Part shown: piece after piece, positions 25,001 through 34,007 of the stretch
Layout: each line of letters begins with the position of its first letter
Numbering within the stretch: position 1 is the first letter of the stretch
Assembly: GCA_028583605.1 (NCBI GenBank)
Contig: CM053326.1
Location: 30,921,431 to 30,985,430 of the forward strand
Source: Dastarcus helophoroides
Taxonomy: Eukaryota; Arthropoda; Insecta; Coleoptera; Bothrideridae
Length of the DNA stretch: 64,000 nucleotides
Direction of reading: 5' to 3'
Made by a program: the position numbers and the translations under genes
Notes under the pieces: generated by a model
What the model saw: only the letters and a program-made list of their open reading frames with translations
What the model was told of the DNA's origin: nothing
The model's database searches: none

Positions 25001-28000
25001 GGAAAGCTTTGCCCGCCCAACCATGTCTTCAATTTTCGAAAATATTTAAATCGCACTAAATCTGGATTATACGGTGAATGACCAAAAACTTCCTATTTGA
25101 ATTATTTCAAAAAATCTTTCGTCACGTTGGCAAAGGGCGGCACTGCGTTTTTGTCGATGAAAACAACGCAAGTTGAAAAGTCATTCTGCGATAGTGCTAT
25201 TTCGAAATAATCGCCCTCTTGAGGTCAAATTGGACGGGAGCATCATGCACACCAAACGGTAGAGGTTGTAGGTGTGGGACTGTGCAGTTGCACGACCCTC
25301 AAATCTGGCTCTTGTTTGATTCGATCAGAGGTTGAAAAAAATCGTCCTCTTAAATATGTATTGTACATACAAACTATGTATTTAATAATAATTAATAATA
25401 ATGATAAGTAAATTATTGGGGAACCGTTGGACTATGCTTGTTGACCAAATCCGATCGCTGTTCTACAAAGAGTTACAAATTTTTGAGTATTTCAGGGGTT
25501 TTTATGTATCAAAAACATTTAGCCCTGATGCTTTTAAGATTTCTTTACATGATTTTGAATTATAGATCTCCGGAAGCCGTCCTCGAGTAATGAATGAATA
25601 AAATGAAAAGTGGAAATGTGATGAATCATCTGTGATGAAAGACTATTGCCTAAATAAGCAGTCATTTTTAAAATTTTGCCTTTCTGAAAAGCTTTGTGTT
25701 GACACAAATGATGAATTTGTAATCGTTTCTCTAGTATTTGAAACAAAAATGGCTTTAGTCCTTCATTTTAAATATATTTTTGGAACGTTGCTACGGATCT
25801 TGATTTACTACTTAATGTGACCGAGTTCGAAGTCTTCCTGAGTTTGAATCCCACAGCTGGCTGTTAATGTTTTCAAGTTGAAAAAATTCATTCCAGATAC
25901 AAATTTTAAAGAGTCTTTCTAAAGCAGTATCATCTCATTTTTATAGAAAATATATTTTTGTAATGTAAACAATTAAAAAAATTAATTGGAAAAAATTTAG
26001 CTTCACCCATTCATAAGCCGGAAAATAGCAAAAGTTAATAAAATATTTACTTCCACTCCTTCGTTTTGGGAATATGTAAAGTTATTTTTTTTTGTCTACA
26101 AAGTCGAACAAAAAATTGTTGTCGCGCCTTCATTGGAATAGTAACATTTTCGATAAAAATTCTGAGCATTAATCACAGTTTAAATGTAAAGATGGTAGGT
26201 GACATCTTTTGAAAAACTGCTGTTGCATCTTGGCAAGTATTAGAATAACATTTTTGAAGGTTGAATTTTGAAGGGAAAAAAATCACTTAGCGTAGAAAAA
26301 GAGTTCTTGCTACCTCTGGAAAATTATGCCTCAAATATTATGGAGGAACTTGTAGTAGTCGCATCCAAGAGATGCGATGTTATGATTCGAACCCTCGTGC
26401 ATGTCTCTGCTAGTCTTTAGCATCACGTAGGCTGAGGTACCTATGGTCCAGGTACTAGATCGGGGAAGGGATATTGATGGCACCTAAGAGACCTTTCCCG
26501 TTTCTCAGAGAAATTGGGTGACTAAGAAAATGATCAAAGACGCGGTGATAGTACAATGAATCCCGTTCGCCTAACCTTAGGGAATTGTTATCAGTCATCA
26601 ATTTATATCGACTCTTGGTTTAAAACAAAAAGTCCACAACGAAAAAAATTAAACAACATGAAAATTTACCGCTTGGGATTAATTTTATTGTGTTAGTGAA
26701 CATCACTGTCTTTTTAGGACATTGGTTTAGTTAAATGGAATGTTTTCATTTTATTTTTTTCAATTTTAACAGAATTTAGTAACATATTAAATTTCGTACA
26801 ATTCCAGCCTTCCAGAAATGTAGTGCGTTTAATGTCAGTTTGAACATGTTTTCTACATCCTGTCACAATTATTGAAAAGTGCGTACACCATATATCCACT
26901 TGCATAAAATGCTCATGTAAATCATTGAAACTTTTCAGTAATTTTGACGTGTTACTGTAATCACCAGTTGTGTTTTATAGGTGCGACGTTACCAATTCAA
27001 AATAAGGACGTAGATTTACGACAATTACCAGTGCCTGCAGTTATCGGGAAGAAACGACCGTCGACTGAATCAATTGAAGTGTCAGCGCCTAAAAAATCAA
27101 AAACTGAAATATTCGACGCGTAAGTATTTCCCAATTTTCGGATTTTATTCAGGGAGAAGTCCAGCTAGTCTAGCTTCGGGGGAGAATTTCTGTTGATTTT
27201 ATTCTTTACGGTCGTGCAAGTAACAAACTCCATACTTGAAAGTACAAATTAACCAGATGGATTATGTGTCAGATTCAGGATGAGTGCGCCAAGCTGATGC
27301 GGCCAAATAAGGTTAAAACGGATCCTTGGTTTGCAACTTTTAAATCTGATAAATATTCCATGTACCTGCTGTATTGGGATATTTTGCAACCGAATTATAT
27401 CAAATTCGCCATAAACCTTACCAGTTTTCGGCCAAAACTCCAAATTCAAGATTTAAACTCTGATCACAAAAAATTGAAAATTTCAGGAAAACTCAACTGA
27501 AATCGAATTCGAAATTAAAGTCGTCTAGATTTTAAAGTTGAAATTTTAGAAACCAAGCATAAAATTTAAGCTTTCAGATAAAAACTGGAAGTTTAGGCGG
27601 AAACAAATTCTGAATTTTTCAAATTCTTTTGTTTCGTTAAACTCATGGAAAATCTTAAAAGTTATATAAAATGTCCAAAACTGCCGATGTTTCCGCAGTT
27701 TTTAGTAGTTGCTTGGTTGCAAAGTAACCCCATGCTGAATCGTTGTTTTTCGACTGCGCAAAGTAAGATGTTTTGAAATTTTCAGTCTCTTCGGCAATGA
27801 GGACACGGATTTGCGACAATTGAATGTGCCCGCAGCGCCCGACAGACCACCTACGCCACCTGCCCCCATTATTTCATCGATGGAACCCAGCAGTAACGAC
27901 TCCAAAGAATCGTCGCCTAAAAAACCGAACTTGGACGAGGTCAGGGCCAAATTGGCCACAGCCGCAAACAAAGGAAGGCTCATGGCTAAATCATGTAAGT

Positions 28001-31000
28001 ACACGTCTTTTGTTTAGTAATAAGCTTATTAAAATCTTAGAAGGCGAAGGGAGGTTCCCCAGTTCTGAAGTTAGAAGTCGAAATTTCAATTTTTTCTTCT
28101 AAACTTCGCCTTTGCATTGAAAATTTTAGGTTGAAATTCCAGTTTACAGAAAAAAATCTAAATTGAAATTTAAGTTTTTCTGTTTGTTTATTTTTTTTAA
28201 TTTAAAAGTTGGAGGGGAAATACGAAATTTCTAGAGGAAATTCGGGTTTTAGTTCAAATTCAAATTTTTGAGAAAAAACACGGAATATTTACTTTCACCT
28301 TAGGATTTGTACTTTGCTCCACACTCGGAATTCCTGAAAAAGTCTAAAAAAAAATCGAAATTTCTAATCAAATTTTTATTATTGTGTCAATCGTCTGAAT
28401 TTGGTTTTAGTCATTTTGGACCTTCTAGACATTTACAGAGAATTATTAGAAATATTGAATTTATAAACTGAATTTTAAAAAAAATCGAAATTTTGACTTC
28501 AAATTGAAAATTTTAAAAACGAATTTCATATTTCAACTTTAACTCCAAAATCAAGGGAAAGATGTTGAGAAAAGGTTTTTATTTTGATATTGGACTCAAA
28601 TTTCTGAAGTAGAAGTCTTGAATTTGGCCTCCGAATTTTGACTTAATTCCCAAATAATACATTTTATCAAAAAATTCCATATTTTGAGTTAAGCAGTGAA
28701 TATTTTAGTTTAAACATCAAATTCAATTTAATCTCAAAGTTTTAACTGAACTTCCTTTGGGAATTTCTACTTTAAATTCAAAATTTTGGGAAAAAGTTAT
28801 AACTTCAAATTTCGACATTAATAGTCAAATGTTATGGAAAACAGCAGACCTTTAGATGTATTGTAAAAGTAACAGGATTATTTCATATTTAAATTTTCGT
28901 TTTCAGTCAATAAAAAATACCTGAATAAATCGGAGACTAAAGAGAAGGAATCGCCGAAATCCTCCAACGATACCAAAATCTTTATATCAGAAGCCGACGA
29001 GCAGAGCATCATATCAGGCACTTTAACAAGGGAACAAGAAGCTCAACTAATGAATAAAATCATAGCCCACATCGAAACCCAAAAACTCAAAGAAGCCAAA
29101 AAGAAGGAAGAATCGCTGGCCAACATATCTCTACAACCCATAAGCGACGATGAACTGGAGATGGACTTTAGCGAAGGGGAAGATGAATCAAAAACCGAAG
29201 CAAAAAAGAACTTCGGTGACAAAGATGAGAGAATATTCCCACCTCACTTGCACAACAATAACAACTTCCGGGAGAACAGAAGACGAGACCCGAACTGGAG
29301 AGGTCGCGGCCGTAGGACTCACTGGGACAACCCACCGCCCATGGGACCGCACCCGCGGCCACCTATTAGGCCGTGGTTGCATGCCCCGAGTCATTGGAGG
29401 CCGATGGGGCCCGCGTTCACTAGACCACCGATGCCAGATATGGGGCCGCTTCAGGTTGACTTAACATTGCCTAACCCACCGGTGGAAGAGAGGAAGTCTC
29501 CGGAAGGCCCTAGCGACATCCTGGTGGAGTCGGCTTGCCAGGACGACATCAAAAGCATGATGATCGACGGGACGCCTAAAGACATAAGATACTACGATGA
29601 GACCGCCGTCGTTTTCATAAATTGGGACACTCCTAGGGAGATTTCGTTTCAAGATGGTAGCAGGAGGGTGACTTTTGACGAGAAAGACAGTTATATGTTG
29701 CATTTTAACGAGCCGTATCGCGATGTTAGCATCGGGGGTAGCTTGCATAAAGTCAAACTGGGGGGTCCTAGCAGGGAAATTTACATAGACTATGTTCCGT
29801 ACGAGTGCTATTTTGGGGGTCCCGGGATCACCATAGACTTAAACGGGAAGAAGACTTTCGTTAAATTGGATGGACCACCGCCGCAAGTGAAAATAGAGGA
29901 ACTTCGGACGGATTTAGTGGCTGGAAAAGTGAATCTAATCATCGACGCCAAGACGATAATTCCAGTTTTCTTGGACGCCAAGCTGCAGAAGTTCACGGTT
30001 AACGGGGAAACCCACACTTTGCGGTTTACGAATGGTTTAAAAACGGTTTTACTGGATGAGAATCCGTTTGATGTGCAATTCGGGGGTTTGCCAAAGACGT
30101 TTATTTTGGGTGATAAGCGCTACTACATCCGATTTTCGGTATTGCCGAAAGGTATCAAGCCGGGTCAAGTGAATATAAAAGGATTAGAGTGTCAACAAGA
30201 GGCGCCGGCGAGCCCACACACGGATGTTTCTCAAGATGTCACAGAACCCGCCTTACCTGTCTTCAGTAAGATTAACAAGAACCAAGAAGAATCTCAGTCT
30301 CCTGAGAATTCCAACTCTGCACAGTTCTTCCAAAACATGTTGCACCAACAGAACCTAAGTAAGTATTCATTAATTTTTTTTTTATACTCCAGTAACGTTA
30401 ACTCTGCAAAAAATATTTATTTATACAGTATCGCGCAAAATTCAGTTAAATGTATGTATGTAACGTTGATAACTCTAAAATAAGTATTTTCTTAGTTTTT
30501 TTTTAAGTTTAATTCATTTTATATCTCGCATTGATTCTTTTTTGGGCGATAGGCAATAAAATATGTTACTGTCTCAAATTTTGAACTTGTAATTTGTTGA
30601 CATTTAGAGGACATCATTGGAGTAGATTACAAAATTTCAGTAGAAATATTAGAATAAATTTTAGGTGTTTAGCACTACCAATTTTTAGATTTATGTCTTA
30701 CTGTGGCTTCTATTTCAGGTAATTTAGATATATTATCCAGTGTTATTTCGTCGACTAAAGAGCCGACTTCAACCGATGTCGGTTACAGTGTGGAAAACAT
30801 TCCCGAATCCAACAACAAACAAGAAGCGGCGAAACCCAAACCGGCCCCTGCTTTAGCCAGCATTCTCAATATCAACGACCTATTTCAAAAATTGGTGGCC
30901 ACTGGTATTGTTACGACAAACAATAAGGAAGCCTCTTTGGCGTTGCCTCCCATAAAAGCCCCAAGCAATCAACACCATCCTCAGCAGCAGCAACAACACC

Positions 31001-34000
31001 AACAGCAGCACCAACATCAACACCAACAGCAGCACCAACATCAGCATCACCAGCAGCACCATCAGCATCAACAGTATCAGCAACAGCAGCAACAACAGAA
31101 GATTTCGAGGAGGAAAGATCTGAATCTGAAGCTGGTGACGTTCGATAAACCGGAAACTTTAAAAGTTCGGCAAAATGCCCTGTATCAGGGTTTGTACACC
31201 GGTTTGCAGTGCAGTAGTTGCGGGATGAGGTTCCCTCCTGAGCAAAGCATGAATTACAGTCAACACTTGGATTGGCACTTCAGGCAGAATAGACGAGGGA
31301 AGAAGAACATTAGAGTTGCCTCCAGTAGAAAATGGTACTATTCAATTTCTGATTGGAAAAATTACGAAGAAATCGAGGATCTGGAAGAGAGAGGTACGTT
31401 GATGATAATATTTAAAACTAACAATGAGTTATAATTTATGCTGTTGTTACAGAGAAGAGCTACTTTGATCAACAGCAGTCTCAGGCGGAGGGCACCGGCG
31501 AAGATCAGGAAGAAGATGTGGAAATTCCCTGTGTGGCTGCTGCTTCGGACCTTCAAGACACCTGCGAAGTATGCGGCGACAAATTCGAGATCTTCTTCCA
31601 TGAGGAGAAAGAAGAGTGGCAACTTAAAAATGCCATTAGGGTGGAGGACAAAACTTACCACCCCGTGTGTTATGAAGATTACAAAGTAAGTCCCTCTTGA
31701 TAAATAAACTTTGAAGTTCAACAAACTCATACCTTCGCCTTCTGTTTGCTCAAAAACTGTAGATTCTGAATTACCAGAATTTATCTTTTTTTTCTTTTTT
31801 AAATTCTTTAAGTAACTCTCCAGGAAATTAAAGGAAGTCCTTTTTGTTGATGATTTTTCTTTCCAAATGTTTACTTCTCCTTGAAGTTTCACATAACATG
31901 ATATACCATTCCCTCAAAATGAAAAGTAAATAAAAAAAAACAGGCGACAGGGTTTAATATAACGTCGTAAAGAACATATATATAGAATAACCAATATTGC
32001 TTTAGGCGTCTTTGGTGGAGACGAGCGTGGATGACCTAAAAATGGACGTGACCCCATCGGAGCCCCCAGTGACGGAAGAAATCATCCCCGGTCTGGAGAT
32101 CATTCTGGACGATGATGAAGAAGAAAATCAAAATCAGGATCCCCATGAGGATGACGATGTCATAATCGCGGAAAGCGATGATGACGCCAAAGCGCCTTTA
32201 CCCCAGAAGGAGGAAGCAACGCTGCAGCCTCAGGAAGAAGACGATGATGACGATGTTATCATCAAGGAAGAGAAAATTGAAAAGATCGTCGTTGAGGATG
32301 ACGATGATGACGATTACGTTAGCACCAGCAATGACACTGATGGGAAAAACTCAGTTGAAATTAGGAAACAGACTTACATTGATGACGGTTTTATGGAAAT
32401 TGGGGATGTGTTGACTATTCCAAATGAACCAATCAAAATTAAACCGGAACCTGTTGATGAATCAGGTAGGATTTATTTTTACATTGTTATCGAGTTTTAT
32501 TTAAATTTAGAGCAGCCACTGATTACTTTTTCAGAACTACAGCGTTTCCGGAGGAAAATTGGGCTAAACATTCAGTTTCACATGTTGCTTAATTTTCTAT
32601 GTCGATCTGCATTCAGAAATTTTCTTGCTAAGAATTGTAAGAGGTAGAGAAAGAAAAGGGGTTCACTATTTCCATGTGGGTCCTCGATTGTAGGATATTG
32701 ATGTCATATGTCTGTCAACTTTGTGGCGCGGAAGTGTATTGCACAACGGCTTAAAATCCTACTTAAATTTAAGTTATCTGCTTCAAAATGTATATCTACC
32801 TCTTATAAACGACCAGAATTGTACCAAAGCTTAAATTTGAATATAAAATAATTACGAAAACATCTGGCTGTGCTCATTTAAAAAAACTTTACTACAGGAA
32901 ACTCCTTACAAATTTTAAGCTTCTGTCAGGCAAATTCCGCAACTCCCATCTTCAATAATGGGAATGATAATTTATTGGGGCCACTTCTCTATCGATACTT
33001 TTCAATCTCCAGGCATTTATCAATTTAATCGATTAATTAAAATGTTTTTAACAATAAAAACGGTTAAAAATTCAAAAATTGTAAACAGCTATCAATGTAC
33101 TGTCAGAAATATTAATTTGCGCACAGAATAGCCTATAGATTATCTAATTATGTGATTTGCCGTTTGCCTACTCGAATTTGGATGCCCGTATCTGTCACAT
33201 TGACAAACGTCGGAGCGTGCTTTTAACGCCCCTTAGGCCCCCTTAGAAGTCGAATTTCTAAAAATCCATTCTTAGTGTGCGCCTACATTACAAAAAGAAC
33301 CTCTGTGCAAAATTTTGAGTTACTAGAGTTGGCAGTTTGCGCTGTGCGTTGATAAAGATGTCAGTCAGTTTCCATTTTTATATATAAAGATTAGTTTTTG
33401 ATATATTTACCAGTAACTGCAAATTTTACCATTTCGCTGGAATGACTCATAACATTTTGACATTAACATAATTTCGTTTTACTTTACTTATTGCAACTGA
33501 TTCATACTTCCAAGTTTGTTCTCCACCACCATAGAAAATACAACATTTCAGCCTATTAATTTGTATGTGTTTTTCTTAGATGAGCTGCCGCAAGATGGGG
33601 AGTTATTAACTGGTCCAATAGAGCCTGAAGAGGAGGACGAGATAATGGCGTTGGAAGAGACAGAGCTTGAGGAACCGAAAACGGTCGACGCAGTGCCTAC
33701 GTTTGTGCCGTCGATCGACGGTAACGTGGAGCTGGAATCTGGCATTCAAACAGGCGTTAGTGGTAAAATTAAGATAAACCTAAATAAACCTTTACCTGTA
33801 ATACCCACAAAAGAGAATAATAAAGACGTACCTAGTAGCGACGTTGAACCTTTACCCGAACCCGTTATCGACCCATCACAACCTCTGCCGCCGGGCGAGG
33901 AGCCCATTCTACTTAACATAAAGCCCGCTTTGCAAGGTGTCGAACTTAAAAAATTGCCTCCGGTACAAAAAGGTTCCGAGCTGACCGGAATGTGCTCGAT

Positions 34001-34007
34001 TATGTGA
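9927..34007 (+). CDS. Pcf11: Pcf11, pre-mRNA cleavage complex II / termination factor (11 coding exons)
   Basis: Coding exons: 9927-10082, 14616-14884, 14976-15208, 15987-16788, 26981-27119, 27786-27994, 28907-30358, 30719-31393, 31453-31685, 32006-32465 and 33580-34007. Nearly all junctions have GT-AG borders with matching phases. The N-terminus is the CTD-interacting domain (LTFNSKPLINVLTMLA, then LYLIDCIVKNVGGIYTELF and DPAWP), which binds the RNA polymerase II tail. Next come a Gln-rich helix, a basic Ser/Arg/Lys region, a glycine-punctuated repeat region, a poly-Gln/His tract, two zinc fingers and an acidic C-terminus. The product joins CFII (with Clp1) in 3'-end cleavage and transcription termination in the nucleus. 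The frame is broken by four apparent single-base insertions (about 15052, 16509, 16537 and 16667); allowing for them, the protein is about 1,683 aa, in the range of animal Pcf11. The conserved remainder argues for assembly error, not a pseudogene. Confidence 0.93.
10083..10640 (+). other. Pcf11 intron 1, 5' portion
   Basis: AT-rich intron start. No ORF or element was recognised before the degenerate repeat begins near 10,640. Confidence 0.6.
10640..13620. repeat. Degenerate AT-rich repeat block in Pcf11 intron 1 (T-rich on plus)
   Basis: About 3 kb of the degenerate repeat (AAATTTCGACTTTTTTCT-type words, T-rich on plus) fills most of Pcf11 intron 1. The ORFs at 11637-11840, 11848-12066 and 12857-13198 consist of Phe/Ser/Leu strings produced by the repeat and are not genes. 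No bounding inverted repeats were seen. Confidence 0.7.
13771..14412. mobile_element. Non-autonomous hAT element (642 bp) with TIRs and 8 bp TSD
   Basis: The ends are perfect inverted repeats: CAGAGACTAAATAGACTGAA at 13771 and its complement TTCAGTCTATTTAGTCTCTG ending at 14412, extending one further base inward. Both sides are flanked by the direct repeat ATAAAAGA (13763-13770 and 14413-14420). A CAGxG start with an 8 bp target duplication defines the hAT superfamily. There is no transposase ORF; the inside includes a short GC-rich stretch near 14,120. It lies in Pcf11 intron 1, about 200 bp before exon 2. Confidence 0.92.
14616..14884 (+). CDS. Pcf11: Pcf11 exon 2: rest of CID
   Basis: Begins after TTTGCTTAG. 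It encodes VNTDVKLPILYLIDCIVK, then TFCCVFRVVDEKTR, MFKLRQTWNDVFSPKKLYA and SLDPAWP, the CID helices that contact phosphorylated Pol II CTD. The most likely donor is CAGCA|GTATTC (phase 2), because the next exon then opens in the matching frame. An alternative donor CCG|GTGACC at 14862 does not restore frame. Confidence 0.88.
14976..15208 (+). CDS. Pcf11: Pcf11 exon 3: Ala/Pro linker and Gln-rich helix (one +1 shift)
   Basis: The exon opens after TTTTTTTAG in frame with exon 2 (LTTAAPGKPNAAPILPATAA). At about 15052 the frame must move by one base to reach DMQQQLIQKQKELLELQQ, the conserved glutamine-rich amphipathic helix. It ends ...PHRAQ|GTAAGT. The shift sits at GTTGGATATG, where one extra G explains it. 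Confidence 0.85.
15209..15986 (+). other. Pcf11 intron 3
   Basis: AT-rich intron with traces of the degenerate repeat (15,340-15,720), followed by a foldback hairpin at 15,774-15,921. Donor GTAAGT, acceptor ATATTTCAG. Confidence 0.75.
15774..15921. repeat. Foldback hairpin element, 148 bp
   Basis: The outer arms are perfect 20-base complements: 15774-15793 (TTTATTCCGTACATTTCTCT) and 15902-15921. Inside, CAACTATCCTGAGAGAAGCTATCC pairs imperfectly with the later GGATAGCTTCTCTGAGGATAGT stretch. The whole segment can fold into one long hairpin. No copy elsewhere in the window and no clear target duplication. Confidence 0.75.
15987..16788 (+). CDS. Pcf11: Pcf11 exon 4: basic, Ser-rich region (three +1 shifts)
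   Basis: Encodes VVASAGNPRVPTNANSHSGP, NRPIRDPRLLRQQ (a conserved Pcf11 motif), then a Ser/Lys/Arg-rich, probably disordered region. Apparent single-base insertions near 16509, 16537 and 16667 interrupt the frame. Skipping one base at each joins successive frames that all keep the same composition (DKKKDTTYD, KNKSSKRDKDSVNKPK, VVPVQEAPPAAKDVDLRVN). Donor GAAAA|GTAAGA, phase 1, fits exon 5. Confidence 0.85.
16789..17890 (+). other. Pcf11 intron 4, 5' portion
   Basis: AT-rich intron with no recognised element or RNA. The ORF at 17494-17712 resembles no known family. Confidence 0.5.
17895..18012 (+). mobile_element. 3' end of a non-LTR retrotransposon, same family as 2160-3222
   Basis: ATTACAATATATCCTTGTTT... 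through CATAATGGGGTTACC...GGATT aligns base by base with the reverse complement of 2280-2160. In frame it reads HNYNISLFKTAVHLYLSSFP, the typical C-terminal end of Jockey/CR1-type ORF2. Only the last roughly 120 bp remain. Confidence 0.75.
18013..18172 (+). repeat. C-rich imperfect minisatellite after retrotransposon tail
   Basis: Loose repeats of CCACA(T/C)(T/C)CAATGCACGCA and ACACGCCTA-like words, units roughly 48 bp apart, directly follow the retrotransposon 3' end. They may be an expanded 3' tail. Confidence 0.4.
18181..20177. mobile_element. hAT-like element (1,997 bp) filled with the degenerate repeat
   Basis: The left end TAGGGTTGTTAGGG and right end ...GTAACATCCCTA are inverted repeats. 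They are flanked by an exact 8 bp duplication GTTTCAAC (18173-18180 and 20178-20185). Both subterminal regions carry repeated CGGTTACGGAT and CGGATAT words (18,200-18,320; 20,085-20,165), as expected of hAT transposase-binding arrays. The inside (about 18,340-20,080) is wholly the degenerate AT-rich repeat, A-rich on plus, with no transposase. Lies in Pcf11 intron 4. Confidence 0.85.
20233..20464. repeat. Foldback MITE family F1, copy A
   Basis: Two arms of about 100 bp in inverted orientation. The outer ends are CTTGTTCCCTGAAACTAAG and CTTGGTTTCAGGGGACAAG, the inner parts GCGTTTCGATAGCCAAGC and its complement. Each arm also contains GATAGCCAAGCTATC, a perfect 6 bp stem with a 3 base loop. 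Five further copies (whole or partial) lie in the window. Confidence 0.88.
20465..20930 (+). other. Pcf11 intron 4, stretch without recognised feature
   Basis: No element, RNA or convincing exon was seen on either strand. Confidence 0.4.
20936..21352 (-). CDS. Possible coding exon of a nested minus-strand gene (unidentified)
   Basis: A 139-codon open frame on minus (MVRDSRKSSIIVNKSFFNSQ...) ends at a strong splice donor, TCTTG|GTAAGC, at 20936/20935. The protein is Lys/Asn/Ser-rich, then HVLLPLWSTSYLTHYKREM. It is richer in varied residues than repeat-derived ORFs. I do not recognise the family; the LPLW segment faintly recalls the region before the methyltransferase domain of TRMT2-type tRNA methyltransferases, which is not enough for a call. 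An in-frame stop lies just upstream in an A-run. It is in Pcf11 intron 4, antisense to Pcf11. It could be a nested gene or an old retrocopy. Confidence 0.35.
22215..22541. repeat. Foldback MITE family F1, copy B (with duplicated arm segment)
   Basis: GTGAAATACAAATCTTGTCC on the left and its complement on the right (ending 22541). Compared with the other copies, the left arm contains two tandem copies of the segment GTTGCTTTAACGCGTTTCGA through GATACAGT (about 22317-22369 and 22371-22423), and an extra partial AAACCAAGAAAGATTAAAAA repeat. Confidence 0.88.
22846..23045 (-). CDS. Possible minus-strand exon in Pcf11 intron 4 (unidentified)
   Basis: On minus, a good acceptor (TTTGCCCCCAG|CTCTTG) at 23046/23045 opens a frame reading LDLLLKGFTLPGHLQTLEA and then a helical, uncharged-polar stretch, to a stop at 22846. 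No donor follows in frame. It lies upstream of, and on the same strand as, the candidate exon at 20,936-21,352, so both could belong to one nested gene or one decayed copy. Weak. Confidence 0.22.
23640..23990 (+). mobile_element. Decayed Tc1-like transposase fragment
   Basis: On plus, 23,810-23,960 reads QNNTQSRVSTI, a degraded version of the QQDNAxxH motif, then NRVDLLPSLARYPDIAPIEH. That is the signature of the Tc1 transposase C-terminal half (LPWPARSPDLxPIEHxW). Stop codons and shifts abound. No ends were identified. Confidence 0.5.
24005..24170. other. GC-richer segment with a pol III B-box-like word
   Basis: Follows a T-run of about 20 bases (24,000-24,020). GGTTCGAGCACC near 24,083 resembles a pol III B box. 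No convincing A box and no second copy in the window, so a SINE cannot be claimed. Confidence 0.25.
24170..24720. repeat. Degenerate AT-rich repeat in Pcf11 intron 4
   Basis: Short block of the degenerate repeat (TTTCGATCTTTTTTTT, GAAATTAAAAAAAA words) between two decayed DNA transposon fragments. Confidence 0.5.
24780..25200 (-). mobile_element. Decayed mariner-type transposase C-terminus
   Basis: On minus, successive frames read VFIDKNAVPPFANVTKDFLK (degraded DNARPH region), HSPYNPDLVRF (HPPYSPDLAP motif), LKTWLGGQSF and NLVSRYEKRLNCFGDYVD, the standard end of mariner transposases. The left border near 24,785 (CGAAGGGTATTTTCAACCTC) is a possible terminal repeat. Stops interrupt the frame; the N-terminal half is missing. 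Confidence 0.7.
25200..26980 (+). other. Pcf11 intron 4, 3' portion
   Basis: AT-rich. At 26,330-26,600 a GC-richer stretch includes GATAGTACAATGAATCCC, similar in style to the 3' UTR word GATAGTACAATGGAC at about 62,414, so another non-LTR tail is possible but unproven. ORFs at 25632-25820 and 26714-26905 have no recognisable family. The intron ends TTGTGTTTTATAG. Confidence 0.4.
26981..27119 (+). CDS. Pcf11: Pcf11 exon 5: first DVDLRQLP repeat
   Basis: Encodes NKDVDLRQLPVPAVIGKKRP and a Lys/Ser/Glu-rich tail to KTEIFDA. The DxDLRQL motif returns in exon 6. Phase 1 in, phase 2 out; donor GC|GTAAGT. Confidence 0.88.
27120..27785 (+). other. Pcf11 intron 5
   Basis: 666 bp, AT-rich, with degenerate repeat at about 27,450-27,680. 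Acceptor GAAATTTTCAG. Confidence 0.8.
27786..27994 (+). CDS. Pcf11: Pcf11 exon 6: second DLRQL repeat, Pro-rich
   Basis: Encodes LFGNEDTDLRQLNVPAAP, a proline-rich run and KPNLDEVRAKLATAANKGRL. Phase 2 in, phase 1 out; donor TCAT|GTAAGT. Confidence 0.9.
27995..28906 (+). other. Pcf11 intron 6
   Basis: 912 bp, largely the degenerate AT-rich repeat (about 28,080-28,860). Acceptor TTCGTTTTCAG. Confidence 0.8.
28907..30358 (+). CDS. Pcf11: Pcf11 exon 7: large central exon with glycine-punctuated repeats
   Basis: 1,452 bp. It begins FNKKYLNKSETKEK, passes a charged helix (EAQLMNKIIAHIETQKLKEA), an acidic patch and an RGRGR/Pro-rich stretch (GHRG- and RPPIRPW-like). Then comes about 250 residues of regular short beta-like units separated by GG or GP: DVSIGGSLHKVKLGGPSREI, YFGGPGITI, VQFGGLPKTF. 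The exon ends QNMLHQQNLS; the frame beyond 30358 is intronic read-through. Donor CTAA|GTAAGT. Confidence 0.92.
30359..30718 (+). other. Pcf11 intron 7
   Basis: 360 bp AT-rich intron. Acceptor TTCTATTTCAG; nothing else seen. Confidence 0.85.
30719..31393 (+). CDS. Pcf11: Pcf11 exon 8: poly-Gln/His tract and first zinc finger
   Basis: Starts SNLDILSSVISSTKEP. About 40 residues (30,970-31,098) are nearly all Gln and His, encoded by mixed CAG/CAA/CAC/CAT. After a basic stretch comes the finger CSSCGMRFPPEQS...SQHLDWHF (Cx2C...Hx3H) and RKWYYSISDWKNYEEIEDLE, a strongly conserved Pcf11 segment near the Clp1-binding region. Confidence 0.93.
31453..31685 (+). CDS. Pcf11: Pcf11 exon 9: second zinc finger
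   Basis: Encodes KSYFDQQQSQAEGTGEDQEE and the second finger: CEVCGDKFEIFFHEEKEEW, then HPVCYEDYK (Cx2C...HxxC). Phase 1 in, phase 0 out; donor AAA|GTAAGT. Confidence 0.93.
31686..32005 (+). other. Pcf11 intron 9
   Basis: 320 bp AT-rich intron. Acceptor TATTGCTTTAG; no other feature. Confidence 0.85.
32006..32465 (+). CDS. Pcf11: Pcf11 exon 10: acidic low-complexity region
   Basis: Follows the second finger: ASLVETSVDDLKMD, then runs of Asp and Glu (DDDEEE, EEDDDDDVIIKEE, VVEDDDDDDYV). Near the end IKIKPEP and VIIKEEK fit the psi-K-x-E/P pattern of SUMO sites (inference only). Donor TCAG|GTAGGA. Confidence 0.9.
32466..33579 (+). other. Pcf11 intron 10
   Basis: 1,114 bp intron, less repeat-rich than the others. 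No element recognised. Acceptor GTTTTTCTTAG. Confidence 0.8.
33580..34007 (+). CDS. Pcf11: Pcf11 exon 11: C-terminus
   Basis: Encodes DELPQDGELLTGPIEPEEED, KIKINLNKPLPVIPTKEN, a Pro/Glu-rich stretch and VELKKLPPVQKGSELTGMCS, ending at TGA 34005-34007. The open frame upstream of 33580 is intronic. Confidence 0.9.

Noticed and set aside
25825..25860. B-box-like word GAGTTTGAATCCC on plus
   Set aside because: Isolated; flanks do not fold as a tRNA and no A box is seen.
29461..29748. 95-codon minus-strand ORF over Pcf11 exon 7
   Set aside because: Shadow of the conserved plus-strand exon.
30880..31095. Minus-strand ORF of Leu/Val/Met opposite the Pcf11 Gln/His tract
   Set aside because: It is the antisense shadow of CAG/CAC repeats in a certain exon.
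9927..34007. Pcf11 locus as a pseudogene
   Set aside because: Seven of eleven exons are long and clean, splice sites are intact and all breaks are single-base insertions, better explained by sequencing error.
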